DNA of 64,000 bases from Parapedobacter flavus (lineage in GTDB: Bacteria; Bacteroidota; Bacteroidia; Sphingobacteriales; Sphingobacteriaceae). The position numbers and the translations under genes were made by a program. The notes under the pieces were generated by a model. The model was not told the origin of the DNA. It did not search any database and saw only the letters and a program-made list of their open reading frames with translations. The stretch lies in contig NZ_JAYKZZ010000001.1 of NCBI RefSeq assembly GCF_035818675.1, positions 372,001 through 436,000 of the forward strand, read 5' to 3'. How positions within the stretch are numbered: position 1 is the first letter of the stretch; every line of letters starts with the position of its first letter. Shown here in pieces: positions 28,563 through 37,482 of the stretch.

Positions 28563-29795
28563 ATGGATACCCACGAAAAAAAGTATACGACGTCCCCTTT
28601 CAAACGCTGGCTTTTGGCATTGGCACCGGGCCTTGTTACCGCGGCCATCGTATTTGGCCCCAGTAAGGTCACCATTACCTCCAAAATGGGGGCCATGTAC
28701 AGTTACGATTTGTTGTGGGTTATCGTTGTAGCCATTTTCTTTATGGTGATTTTTACGGCAATGGCATCGCGGATAGCGCTGGCTACCCATCAGTCCCTAC
28801 TGTGTACCATCAGGGACCGCTTCGGTAAGTGGGCTGCGATATTGATCGGTATCGGGATATTCCTGGTGGCCACATCTTTCCAGGCGGGCAACTCCGTAGG
28901 TGTTGGGATTTCGATCGGAGAAGCCACGAAGACGTCGCCGGCCATCTGGATTGTTTTGTTCAACCTGATTGGCTTCGTGCTGTTGTTTTTCCGGAATTTC
29001 TATAAAATGCTGGAACGATTGATGATTGCCATTGTTGGCCTGATGCTGTTTGCGTTCTTAACGACGATGTTCCTGTCTAAACCCGATATTGCAGGTATCA
29101 TAAGCGGATTTACAACTCCCTCGGTGCCGGCCGGTTCGCTTGGCTTGGTTATCGCTTTTTTTGCGTCCTGTTTTTCAATTGTGGGCGCGTTTTACCAATC
29201 GTATCTGGTCCAGGCCAGAAAACGAATCAGTCCCGATTTACGGCAAGATGGCCAAAACAGTTTGGTGGGGATGATCGTCTTGGGGCTGATGAGTGCGGTG
29301 GTTATGATCTGCGCGGCGGCGGTGTTGCACCCCCAGGGAATAGCGGTGGAGAAAGCTTCGGATATGGCCCTTGCCTTGGAGCCCCTGTTTGGTAACTATG
29401 CCGCCCAACTGTTTCTGGTGGGGTTATTTGGAGCTTCATTTTCTTCGTTAGTGGGTAATGCCACTATCGGCGGCTCGCTGTTGTCCGATGGTTTAGGGTT
29501 GGGGAGTGTATTAGACTCCTTTTCGGTGAAAGCACTTATTGCTCTGGTGATGTTGGTGGGTGCCCTTGTAGCGATTGGTTATGAACGCCCGCCATTGGAA
29601 ATCATCGTTTTTGCACAAAGCGTGACCATTTTCCTGGTGCCGTTTATCGGGCTATTCATGTATTTGATCTCCAGTGATAAGCAGATCATGGGGGAATACG
29701 TTAACCGTGGGTTTTCTAAAGCGGCGGGATTGGCAGGATTGATTGTGCTGGTGCTGCTTGCCATATATAATGTGAACGAATTATTTATAAAGTAA
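28563..29795 (+). CDS. Nramp-superfamily membrane transporter lacking canonical metal motifs
   Basis: 410 aa with about 11 membrane segments. Overall layout is Nramp-like (APGLVTAAIVF in segment 1, MYSYDLLWVIVVAIFFM in segment 2). The metal-coordinating DPGN of segment 1 is GPSK at residues 32-35, and the MPH of segment 6 is replaced by AFYQS near 209-213. Without Asp, Asn, Met and His ligands it is unlikely to move Mn or Fe in the usual way. Its place between a propeller and sugar-acid genes suggests transport of an organic product. Database naming would probably be divalent metal cation transporter. Confidence 0.8.
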   Translation: MDTHEKKYTTSPFKRWLLALAPGLVTAAIVFGPSKVTITSKMGAMYSYDLLWVIVVAIFFMVIFTAMASRIALATHQSLLCTIRDRFGKWAAILIGIGIFLVATSFQAGNSVGVGISIGEATKTSPAIWIVLFNLIGFVLLFFRNFYKMLERLMIAIVGLMLFAFLTTMFLSKPDIAGIISGFTTPSVPAGSLGLVIAFFASCFSIVGAFYQSYLVQARKRISPDLRQDGQNSLVGMIVLGLMSAVVMICAAAVLHPQGIAVEKASDMALALEPLFGNYAAQLFLVGLFGASFSSLVGNATIGGSLLSDGLGLGSVLDSFSVKALIALVMLVGALVAIGYERPPLEIIVFAQSVTIFLVPFIGLFMYLISSDKQIMGEYVNRGFSKAAGLAGLIVLVLLAIYNVNELFIK

Positions 29796-29801
29796 TATAA
29801 A

Positions 29802-30821
29802 ATGATGTCAAAGTTAGCGTCCTTGGAACGGGAAATTTTAGCGCCTTCGGAGGCGTTGGTGGCAGATATGGCTAAAATCGATGGCGATATCCTGTTGTTG
29901 GGTGTTGCCGGCAAGATGGGGCCTTCCATGGCAAAGGTTGCAAAACGGGCAGTGGAGGCGACAGGGGTCAAGAAGCGGATTATCGGAGTGTCACGGTTTT
30001 CGAATCCGGCGACCAAGGCTGATTTGGAGGCTGCAGGAATAGAAACCCTCTCGGCCGACCTGTTGGATGATGCGGCGTTACAGGCGTTGCCGGAGGTGCC
30101 GAACGTGATTTACCTAGCCGGCCAGAAATTTGGAACGACGGGTAAAGAAGCGTTTACATGGGCGATGAACACGTACTTGCCCGGGCGGGTGGCTGAAAAA
30201 TACCGTAACGCTCGTATTGTCGCGTTTTCGACCGGGAATGTTTATCCCTTTTCGCCGCTTTCACAAAATGGATATTCCGAAGAGCATCCCGCAGAGCCCA
30301 TAGGCGAATACGGGCAGTCCTGTTTAGGTAGGGAACGGATATTCCAGTATTTTTCCGAGAAATACGATATTCCCACGCTGATATACCGACTGAATTATGC
30401 CGTGGATTTCAAGTACGGCGTCTTATTGGAAATTGCCAAGTCGGTCCAGAACGGCCAGCCCATCGACTTACGTACAGGGCACGTGAATGTGATCTGGCAG
30501 GGAGATGCCAATGAGATTGCGCTACGTTCCCTGTTGCATTGTCAAACGCCTGCCAAACTACTGAACGTTACAGGGCCCGAAACGGCATCTGTCAAATGGC
30601 TGGCATACCAATTTGGACTTTTGTTTGGCAAAGAGCCGATTTTCGAGGGACAGCCTCACGATAGTGCATTGCTTAGCAATGCGTCAGAAGCACATCGCTT
30701 GTTCGGCTATCCGCGGGTGACATTGAAACAGATGATCGAGCTGATCTACCAATGGCTGGTAGCGGGCGGAGAATTGATAGAAAAGCCGACACACTTTCAG
30801 GAACGTGCCGGGAAGTTTTAA
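29802..30821 (+). CDS. NAD(P)-dependent epimerase/dehydratase-family protein (extended SDR)
   Basis: 339 aa cytosolic protein starting 6 bases after the transporter. The N-terminal nucleotide loop is LLGVAGKMGPSMA near residues 30-42. The strand VIYLAGQKFG follows near 105. The active-site Tyr 170 sits in YGQSC; the Lys expected four residues later is Cys 174, with Arg 178 nearby. C-terminal substrate domain VTLKQMIELIYQWL. Either a variant active site or a binding role is possible. Probably acts on a sugar or sugar acid imported through this locus. Confidence 0.8.
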   Translation: MMSKLASLEREILAPSEALVADMAKIDGDILLLGVAGKMGPSMAKVAKRAVEATGVKKRIIGVSRFSNPATKADLEAAGIETLSADLLDDAALQALPEVPNVIYLAGQKFGTTGKEAFTWAMNTYLPGRVAEKYRNARIVAFSTGNVYPFSPLSQNGYSEEHPAEPIGEYGQSCLGRERIFQYFSEKYDIPTLIYRLNYAVDFKYGVLLEIAKSVQNGQPIDLRTGHVNVIWQGDANEIALRSLLHCQTPAKLLNVTGPETASVKWLAYQFGLLFGKEPIFEGQPHDSALLSNASEAHRLFGYPRVTLKQMIELIYQWLVAGGELIEKPTHFQERAGKF

Positions 30822-30882
30822 TGCGCGGAAGCCCCGAAAGCTTCCAATTGATTGATGAGTTTAAGCTGAGGACAAATACAAA

Positions 30883-31947
30883 ATGAGTAAATTATCACGA
30901 CATAAACACGCTTTGTTGCACGATGGGACGTTTATTCCGGCACATCCGTTGGCATTGGATAGCCACAGGCAATTGGATGAGTTCAGGCAACGCCGCCTAA
31001 CCCGTTATTATATGGCGAGTGGAACAGGAGGTATTGCAGTAGGCGTACATAGCACGCAATTTGCGATTCGCGATCCACAGATTGGTTTACTGGAGCCGGT
31101 ATTGAGCTTAGCGGCCGACGAAGTAAAAAAGGCAGGTGTTGCGAGTACTTATCTACTGATCGCCGGACTTTGTGGACCAACGGAACAAGCGGTAAAAGAG
31201 GCGGAATTAGCGCTGAAGTATGGGTACGATATGGGGTTGCTGAGCATGGGTGGCCTACAGGGATGGACGGAGGAACAGATCTTGGATCGGACCAGGGCCG
31301 TTGCACAGGTCATTCCGGTTTTGGGGTTTTACTTACAGCCCAGTGTGGGAGGGCGTATTTTTTCCTATGGGTTTTGGAAGGAATTCGCAGAAATTCCGGG
31401 GGTCGAGGCCATTAAAGCCGCTCCTTTTAACCGCTACCAGACGCTTGATGTCGTCAGAGCCGTTGCACATTCGAATCGCCGCGATGACGTTGCACTATAC
31501 ACCGGCAATGATGATAACATCGTAGCAGATTTATTGACAACATACACCTTCGATGTGGACGGAGGGCAGGTTAGGAAAGGGTTTGTGGGCGGGTTATTGG
31601 GCCATTGGGCGGTCTGGACACAAGCATCGATTCGACTGTTGGCAGCCATCAAGGCTGCGAAAAAGAGCGGTAGTATCGATTACGATCATTTCCTAGCGAT
31701 AAATGCCAAGGTTACCGATATGAATGCGGCCATCTTCGACCCCGCTCATCACTTTCACGGCTGTATTCCGGGCATCCACGAAGTGTTGCGACGGCAAGGA
31801 CTATTGGAGGGGATCTGGTGTTTGGACGAAAATGAGGCGCTATCACCGGGACAGGCCGATGAGATAAGCCGGGTGGCCCGCGCGTACCCCGAATTGACCG
31901 ACGACGATTTTGTCAGGGATTTTTTGGCGACAGACCAGGTTTCATAA
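30883..31947 (+). CDS. Dihydrodipicolinate synthase-family aldolase/lyase
   Basis: 354 aa TIM-barrel lyase of the DapA/NAL superfamily, cytosolic. The Schiff-base Lys 178 is in VEAIKAAPFNRY; the nucleophile-side segment is ASGTGGIAVGVHSTQF near 47-62, where DapA has GTTGE, and FYLQPSVGGR follows near 149. The protein is longer than DapA (about 290) by an N- and C-terminal extension. Members of the family cleave 2-keto-3-deoxy sugar acids, KDG/KDGal or sialic acid to pyruvate, so this is the likely pyruvate-forming step of the pathway (inference). Confidence 0.85.
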   Translation: MSKLSRHKHALLHDGTFIPAHPLALDSHRQLDEFRQRRLTRYYMASGTGGIAVGVHSTQFAIRDPQIGLLEPVLSLAADEVKKAGVASTYLLIAGLCGPTEQAVKEAELALKYGYDMGLLSMGGLQGWTEEQILDRTRAVAQVIPVLGFYLQPSVGGRIFSYGFWKEFAEIPGVEAIKAAPFNRYQTLDVVRAVAHSNRRDDVALYTGNDDNIVADLLTTYTFDVDGGQVRKGFVGGLLGHWAVWTQASIRLLAAIKAAKKSGSIDYDHFLAINAKVTDMNAAIFDPAHHFHGCIPGIHEVLRRQGLLEGIWCLDENEALSPGQADEISRVARAYPELTDDDFVRDFLATDQVS

Positions 31948-31960
31948 GAAAGGACGTATA

Positions 31961-33352
31961 ATGGTTGATCGGAGGACTTTTTTGAAAACTGCTGGATTAT
32001 TAACGACATCGATGGTCTCTGCTCCCTTTGTGGGCAATTGGAGCCAAGCAAAATCAGAAGATACCATGAAGAACATTCAGATTGTGAAAACCGACAGTGG
32101 CTTCGAGCGCGAACCGCTGCGCTTTCCGTTTGGTTTCAAAGGGGGATACCTGACCGAGTTGTGGCAGGCCGTTTCCCGAATCCAGTCGGCATCGGGCCAT
32201 AGCGGGATAGGGATTGCCACGCAAAGCGTTCTGTATGGCGACGCCGACCTGTTTTCCATGAACAATGAGGCAGCCGGAAATGCGTTGATGTTCCTCGTTA
32301 CAAACAAAGCACTGGAGCTGATGCGGCAAACCACGTTCCAGTCACCGATCGAGCTGTTGGATCGGATATTCCCAGTATTGTTCGAGGAGGCCAAAGTACT
32401 TACCGCGAAGGCCGACCTGAATCCTAACTTCGTTTACAATGCCCTAGTGAGCGCCGACAATGCGATATGGCTGGTTTATGCTGCCGAAAACGGTTATACA
32501 GACTACGACAGCATGATTCCCGAAACATATAGACCCGCATTGGGCTATCGCAATGACCGGATCGGGATCATGTTCCAGGTTTCTTACGATATGCCCGCCG
32601 AGCAGATTATGCAGGCAGTGAGCGACGGCTACTTCATCTTCAAAATTAAAACCGGGTATCCCGGCGATCAAAAAACGATGCTGGAAGGGGATAAAAAACG
32701 GTTGAAAGATATCCACGATTTACTGAAAGATGTGCGCACGAAGGAAACCGATGATGGCCGGTTGATTTACACGATGGATGCCAATGGTCGGTACGAAACC
32801 AAGGCAACATTCGTGCAATACCTGGATTATGCGAAAAAAATCGGTGCCCTCGGTCAGATTTTATTTTACGAAGAACCGATGGCGGAAGACAACGATGATT
32901 ATATGGGCGACCTTGGCGTGCGGGTAGCGGCAGATGAAAGTGTGTATGACGTGGCCAGTGCCGAGCGCCGGATCCAACAGGGATACCAAGCAATTGTGCT
33001 TAAAAGCGTAGCCAAGACGTTAAGTCAAACGCTTAAGATCCTCGAATACGCCCACCGCCATAACGTGCCCTGTTCGTGCTCAGACCTAACCATCAATCCT
33101 GTCTTGCTCGAATGGCATAGGAATTTTGCCGCGAGGTTGCAGCCTTTCCCCGAAACAGGAATGGTATTGATGGAGACCAACGGTGCAAGTAACTATGTGA
33201 ATTGGCAAACCATGCAGCGATACCACCCGATGTATGGGGCTCCATGGACAGCGCAGAAAGCAGGAAAATTCCAGCTTGGTGATGAATTTTATGAAAAAAG
33301 CGGTGGCCTGTTCCTGCCATTGCCGCATTACCAGGCCATGTTTACCCGATGA
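31961..33352 (+). CDS. Tat-exported enolase-superfamily protein (mandelate racemase/muconate lactonizing group)
   Basis: 463 aa from ATG 31961, preceded by AAAGGA; the earlier in-frame start would overlap the aldolase gene. Tat signal DRRTFLKTAGLLTTSMVSAP. Catalytic pattern: KIK with Lys 228 and Lys 230, metal ligands Asp 273 (MDANGRY), Glu near 304 (YEEPM), Asp 325/Glu 326 (ADESV), and a Lys in VLKSVAK on a later strand. All are consistent with an active dehydratase, epimerase or cycloisomerase on a carboxylate. Periplasmic location is odd next to a cytosolic aldolase that would use its product. Confidence 0.85.
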   Translation: MVDRRTFLKTAGLLTTSMVSAPFVGNWSQAKSEDTMKNIQIVKTDSGFEREPLRFPFGFKGGYLTELWQAVSRIQSASGHSGIGIATQSVLYGDADLFSMNNEAAGNALMFLVTNKALELMRQTTFQSPIELLDRIFPVLFEEAKVLTAKADLNPNFVYNALVSADNAIWLVYAAENGYTDYDSMIPETYRPALGYRNDRIGIMFQVSYDMPAEQIMQAVSDGYFIFKIKTGYPGDQKTMLEGDKKRLKDIHDLLKDVRTKETDDGRLIYTMDANGRYETKATFVQYLDYAKKIGALGQILFYEEPMAEDNDDYMGDLGVRVAADESVYDVASAERRIQQGYQAIVLKSVAKTLSQTLKILEYAHRHNVPCSCSDLTINPVLLEWHRNFAARLQPFPETGMVLMETNGASNYVNWQTMQRYHPMYGAPWTAQKAGKFQLGDEFYEKSGGLFLPLPHYQAMFTR

Positions 33353-33386
33353 AAAAGAAGGATTACCTGCGGAAATACCTGTACGT

Positions 33387-33394
33387 TAATTTTG
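33387..33394 (+). promoter_or_regulatory. Candidate -7 box before the ceramidase-like gene
   Basis: TAATTTTG matches TAnnTTTG and lies in the 182-base gap that separates the long gene run from the next unit. No good -33 element was seen, and the leader to 33,535 would be about 135 bases. Confidence 0.35.
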
Positions 33395-33534
33395 CACGTT
33401 TTCGTAAATAATGTTCTGATTATAATTAATATTGATAAATTAGCGGTATTATTGCGTGTTTTAATCGGTTTTGAGGTCGGTGTCCGGCAATATACAACAT
33501 AAACAGATGAAATAACCATCATAAAAGTACGAAT

Positions 33535-34896
33535 ATGAAAAGATGCTTGATGTTCTATTTGCTGGCCATGGCTTGCCCTTTCGGGCTCCTCGCCGCACCC
33601 GTACAGGAAGGTAGCTGGAAAGCGGGGGTCGCCAAGGTCGTCATTACGCCCAGCGAACCGATGTGGATGGCTGGCTACGCGGCGCGGACAAAACCAGCTG
33701 AAGGTAAACAGCATGAGCTGTGGGCCAAAGCGATTGTCCTTGAGGATCGGGACGGTAAGCAATCGGTTATGGTGGCCACCGATTTGCTGGGATTTACACG
33801 TCAGTTGTCATTGGTCATTAAGCAGCAATTGCGCGACCGGTACGGCCTTGCGGATGCCGATATCGTATTAAACGGCAGCCATACCCATTCTGGCCCTGTA
33901 CTGACCGGCGCGCTGGTTGATATTTATCCGTATGGCCCGGAAGAACAAACCCGGATAGACCAGTATACACAATGGCTGGAAGCGCGCATTGTTGGCCTCG
34001 TTGCCCAGGCGTTCAAGAACCTAGAACCGGTGCAAATCTATGCCGGCATCGGGATATCGCGTTTCCAGGTGAACCGCCGCAATAACAATTCGGGCGAGCT
34101 GTATCGACTCACCGATTACAACGGCCCGAACGACTATGCCGTGCCCGTGATGAAGGTAGCTGATCGGAAAGGTAAGGTGAAAGCCCTGCTGTTTAGTTAT
34201 GCCTGCCACCCGACCACGCTGGATGGCTATGAATGGTCGGGCGACTACCCCGGTTATGCCCAGCTGGCACTGGAAAAGACCTATAAGGGTGCCATAGCGC
34301 TCTTCTTTCAGGGCGCTTCGGCCGACCAAAACCCGCTACCGCGCCGGACCGTTGCGTTGGCCCAACAGTATGGAAAAGAGTTGTGTGCCGCAGTAGTTAG
34401 GGTGTTGCAGGAAGATCAGATGAAAGAACTCCAGCCGGTGTTGAAAACGGCCTATCAGGAAGTGGATCTGCCGTTATCTCCCGCCCCCTCGAAGGATGAC
34501 CTGCGCGCGGTTATTGAGAAAGACGGAAACAAAACCTATTTTTCCCGGTGGGCCAACCGCTTGATCGGTCGTCTCGACCGGGGCGAAAAGCTCGAAACCT
34601 CATATCCGTATCCGGTGCAGGCATGGAAGTTGGGCGACCAGTTGTTGTTCAATCTCGGTGGAGAAGTCGTCGTGGAGTATGGCATTAACCTGAAGAAAAA
34701 ATACGGGTGGGATTCCTTTGTGTTCGCTTACAGTAATGATGTGATGGCTTACATTCCGTCGGCGACGATACTTAAAGAGGGTGGATACGAAGGCGACTCT
34801 TCACAAAAGGTGTATGGTTTGCCTTCGCTGTGGGACCCCCGTATCGAATCACTGATTTATTCGGTCTGCGACCAAGTTGCGGCAGACCTCAAGTAG
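33535..34896 (+). CDS. Neutral/alkaline non-lysosomal ceramidase-family protein
   Basis: 453 aa with signal peptide (to about LAAP, residue 22). Motifs: AGVAKVVITPSEPMWMAGY at the start of the mature domain, NGSHTHSGPVLTG near 118 with zinc-type His, FSYACHPTTLDGY near 222 and FFQGASADQNP near 260. This is the N-terminal-domain-only form widespread in Bacteroidota and Planctomycetes; true ceramidases are longer. It probably hydrolyses an amide or ester bond outside the cytosol. It begins a three-gene unit with the propeller lipoprotein and HiPIP. Confidence 0.87.
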   Translation: MKRCLMFYLLAMACPFGLLAAPVQEGSWKAGVAKVVITPSEPMWMAGYAARTKPAEGKQHELWAKAIVLEDRDGKQSVMVATDLLGFTRQLSLVIKQQLRDRYGLADADIVLNGSHTHSGPVLTGALVDIYPYGPEEQTRIDQYTQWLEARIVGLVAQAFKNLEPVQIYAGIGISRFQVNRRNNNSGELYRLTDYNGPNDYAVPVMKVADRKGKVKALLFSYACHPTTLDGYEWSGDYPGYAQLALEKTYKGAIALFFQGASADQNPLPRRTVALAQQYGKELCAAVVRVLQEDQMKELQPVLKTAYQEVDLPLSPAPSKDDLRAVIEKDGNKTYFSRWANRLIGRLDRGEKLETSYPYPVQAWKLGDQLLFNLGGEVVVEYGINLKKKYGWDSFVFAYSNDVMAYIPSATILKEGGYEGDSSQKVYGLPSLWDPRIESLIYSVCDQVAADLK

Positions 34897-34915
34897 AATT
34901 GTTAACATTTTTTAT

Positions 34916-37033
34916 ATGAATTCGAGATTATTTTACATCGTAGGGATCGGTGCACTGTCTTTCTTAATCGGCTGTGGGGAGCAGCCACGGTATGCTGAGT
35001 CGCTTTCGCCTGAGGAGGCGCTGGAAGCCTTTGAGATTGAGGACGGCTTTGAGATCGCGTTATTTGCTTCAGAGCCTTATATCTCAGACCCAATCGAACT
35101 GCTGTTTGACGAAGATGGCAACGCTTATGTGGTAGAAATGGGCGATTACCCGTACAAGCCGGAGGAAGGGGACGGACTGGGCATTATCAAGTTAGTCAAA
35201 GATACCGATGGCGACGGCGTTATCGATAGTGCCATCGTATTTGCAGAAGGGATAGCGGATGCCACGAGTATGATGCCATATGATGGTGGGCTATTGGTCG
35301 CGGCGGCTCCCGATATCCTATACCTGAAAGACACGGATGGCGACGGAAAGGCAGACTCCACCGAAGTCTTGTTCACCGGATTTTTTGAGAACAACTCAGA
35401 AGCCCAGATCACCAGCTTCCGGTATGGTGTGGACAACTGGATTTACATGAATAATAATGGCCAGCGGGGCGAAGTAACGTTCACCAGAAGGCCCGACTTG
35501 GCGCCGATTCCCGTGGGGGGGAAAGACTTCCGGTTTAGGCTTGACCGCAACCTGTTTGAGGTAGAATCGGGGTTGGGTCAATTTGGACTCACGTTAGACG
35601 ACTGGGGCCATCGCTTTTTTACGCAGAACACGTTGCACCTGCAAACAGCCCCCATACCTGCGCGGTACCTGTACCGGCATAGTTTTATGCCTACTTACGG
35701 TGCTGTTGCCAATATCTACGGAAACGATTTAACAGCCTACAATATCAGTGAGGCCCCTTATTGGCGTGTTGAGCGTAGCGAGGGTAGGCAAAAGCAATAT
35801 GATGAGGCAGGCCTCGATCGGGTAGAGCATGTCTTCGGCCATTTCACTGGCGCTTCCGGAGGGCGGATGTATAATGCCGGACTATTCCCCGACGCGTATT
35901 ACGGCAACATTTTTACGGCTGAGGTAGCGTTGAACCTGGTTCACCGCGACGTTATCGATTACACCCAGGAAGGTCCGTTTTTGACGGCAAAACGTGCGCC
36001 CGAGGGTGTGGAAAAGGAATTTTTGGCGTCGACCGACCCTTGGTTCAGACCGACCAGCTCAACGGTGGGCCCCGATGGAGCACTCTACGTGGTAGACATG
36101 TACAGGCAGCATATCGAAACACCGGTGTCGATCCCCGATACCTTAAAAGAAGATATGGATTTTCTTTATGGAAAGGAATTGGGACGTATATACCGCATTT
36201 ATCCAAAAGGGAAGCGTCCTGAGTTGGCCAAGCCTGGATTGACAGGCAAGTCCACGTCGGAGCTAGTCGATATATTGACCCACCACGATCAATGGTGGAG
36301 GACCAGTGCACAGAAATTAATCGTAGAAAGGCAAGATGTGTCTGTCATTGATCAAGTGACCGGTCTCTTTGAAACACACGATGACCCCCGCACGCGCTTG
36401 CATGCACTGTATACGTTGGAAGGGCTGGATGCGTTGTCGCCGGACCTCGTGGCGGCGGCATTGTTGGACGACCATGGCCAAATAAGGCGGCATGGGGTTA
36501 TTTTGGCGGAACGGTATCCGTCGTTGCTGCCCTCAGTAATTGCGTTGGCCGACGACGATGAAGCGTATGTTGCCTTTCAAGTGGCGCTTAGTTTGGGGCA
36601 ATTTGGTCAAACGCCCGAAATAGTGGGCGCCCTGGCTAAATTGGGCGCTAAATATGGCCATGATGCGTGGTTCCGTAAAGCCATTCTAAGTTCCCACGCG
36701 GGTTCTTCATATGCTGTTTACGACCAGTTGCAGCATACGGACTTCTTTGAGCAGGGTGATGATGGCCATAAAAAGTTTGTTGAAGAGCTTGCCTACGTCA
36801 TTGCGGCCCGCAGTGATGTGGCTGAGCATAACCAATTATTCAGCACATTCCCAGTCAGCGATGAAGGATACGAAGCGGCCATCGTACGGGGCTTCGCCAA
36901 CGGGATTAAAAAAGCGGCATTAGACGAAAAGCAAAAACGGAATTTAGCTGCCGATCTCGACCGGCTTGCTGTATCGGAGGTGAATAAGCCCGCCGTGGAG
37001 TCGGCGCGTGAGGCGTTACTCGCCAAAGAATAG
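34916..37033 (+). CDS. PVC-type/DUF7133 propeller-HEAT lipoprotein
   Basis: 705 aa from ATG 34916; the signal MNSRLFYIVGIGALSFLIGC is a clear lipoprotein signal, so the longer TTG frame is rejected. Residues about 35-430 form the membrane-bound-dehydrogenase-type propeller with two calcium-loop motifs, DTDGDGVID near 98 and DTDGDGKAD near 139, plus VGPDGALYVVDMYRQHIETP near 385. Residues about 460-700 are HEAT-like repeats. No CxxCH cytochrome motif is present. By family it may be a PQQ-like or other redox sugar dehydrogenase; direct evidence is missing. A HiPIP gene follows. Confidence 0.82.
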   Translation: MNSRLFYIVGIGALSFLIGCGEQPRYAESLSPEEALEAFEIEDGFEIALFASEPYISDPIELLFDEDGNAYVVEMGDYPYKPEEGDGLGIIKLVKDTDGDGVIDSAIVFAEGIADATSMMPYDGGLLVAAAPDILYLKDTDGDGKADSTEVLFTGFFENNSEAQITSFRYGVDNWIYMNNNGQRGEVTFTRRPDLAPIPVGGKDFRFRLDRNLFEVESGLGQFGLTLDDWGHRFFTQNTLHLQTAPIPARYLYRHSFMPTYGAVANIYGNDLTAYNISEAPYWRVERSEGRQKQYDEAGLDRVEHVFGHFTGASGGRMYNAGLFPDAYYGNIFTAEVALNLVHRDVIDYTQEGPFLTAKRAPEGVEKEFLASTDPWFRPTSSTVGPDGALYVVDMYRQHIETPVSIPDTLKEDMDFLYGKELGRIYRIYPKGKRPELAKPGLTGKSTSELVDILTHHDQWWRTSAQKLIVERQDVSVIDQVTGLFETHDDPRTRLHALYTLEGLDALSPDLVAAALLDDHGQIRRHGVILAERYPSLLPSVIALADDDEAYVAFQVALSLGQFGQTPEIVGALAKLGAKYGHDAWFRKAILSSHAGSSYAVYDQLQHTDFFEQGDDGHKKFVEELAYVIAARSDVAEHNQLFSTFPVSDEGYEAAIVRGFANGIKKAALDEKQKRNLAADLDRLAVSEVNKPAVESAREALLAKE

Positions 37034-37071
37034 CTGAGATCCGTAACGAATAACAGGTACGTAATAGAACG

Positions 37072-37473
37072 ATGACGATGAAAAAGGACAGAAGGTTTTT
37101 TTTAAAACGGCTGTTATCCGCTGGGGTGTTGTTGGGCGGCGGATTGCCGATGCTGGTGGCATGTGGAGGGGGCAAAGGACAAAAGGAAGGAGCGGCGTCT
37201 GCTCCATCCGCCGGCGCCGACACGGCCGATAACGGCGCTACCAGTAGGTTCGGTGGTAACTGCGATGACTTTTCGAAGTTGACTGAAGCCGATTATGAAA
37301 TCAGGGAACGACTGGGCTACGAAAAGACGTCGCCGAGCGAGGAAACCCAATGCCAGCATTGTAATCTGTGGCTACCGCCGCGCTCAACGGAAACATGTGG
37401 GGGATGTACGCTCTTTACAGGGCCGATAGAGCCCACGGGGACCTGCACGTACTGGGCGCCCCGCCAATCCTGA
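37072..37473 (+). CDS. High-potential iron-sulfur protein, Tat-exported lipoprotein
   Basis: 133 aa (131 if ATG 37078 is used). Tat signal KKDRRFFLKRLLSAG with lipobox LVAC at Cys 31, then an Ala/Ser/Gly-rich linker. The HiPIP domain has CQHC (Cys 94, 97), GGCTLFTG (Cys 112) and GTCTYWAP (Cys 125) as 4Fe-4S ligands; Cys 64 and Cys 109 are extra. HiPIPs are one-electron carriers outside the cytosol. Position after the propeller lipoprotein makes it the probable electron acceptor of that protein (inference). Confidence 0.9.
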   Translation: MTMKKDRRFFLKRLLSAGVLLGGGLPMLVACGGGKGQKEGAASAPSAGADTADNGATSRFGGNCDDFSKLTEADYEIRERLGYEKTSPSEETQCQHCNLWLPPRSTETCGGCTLFTGPIEPTGTCTYWAPRQS

Positions 37474-37482
37474 TACCTGTAG

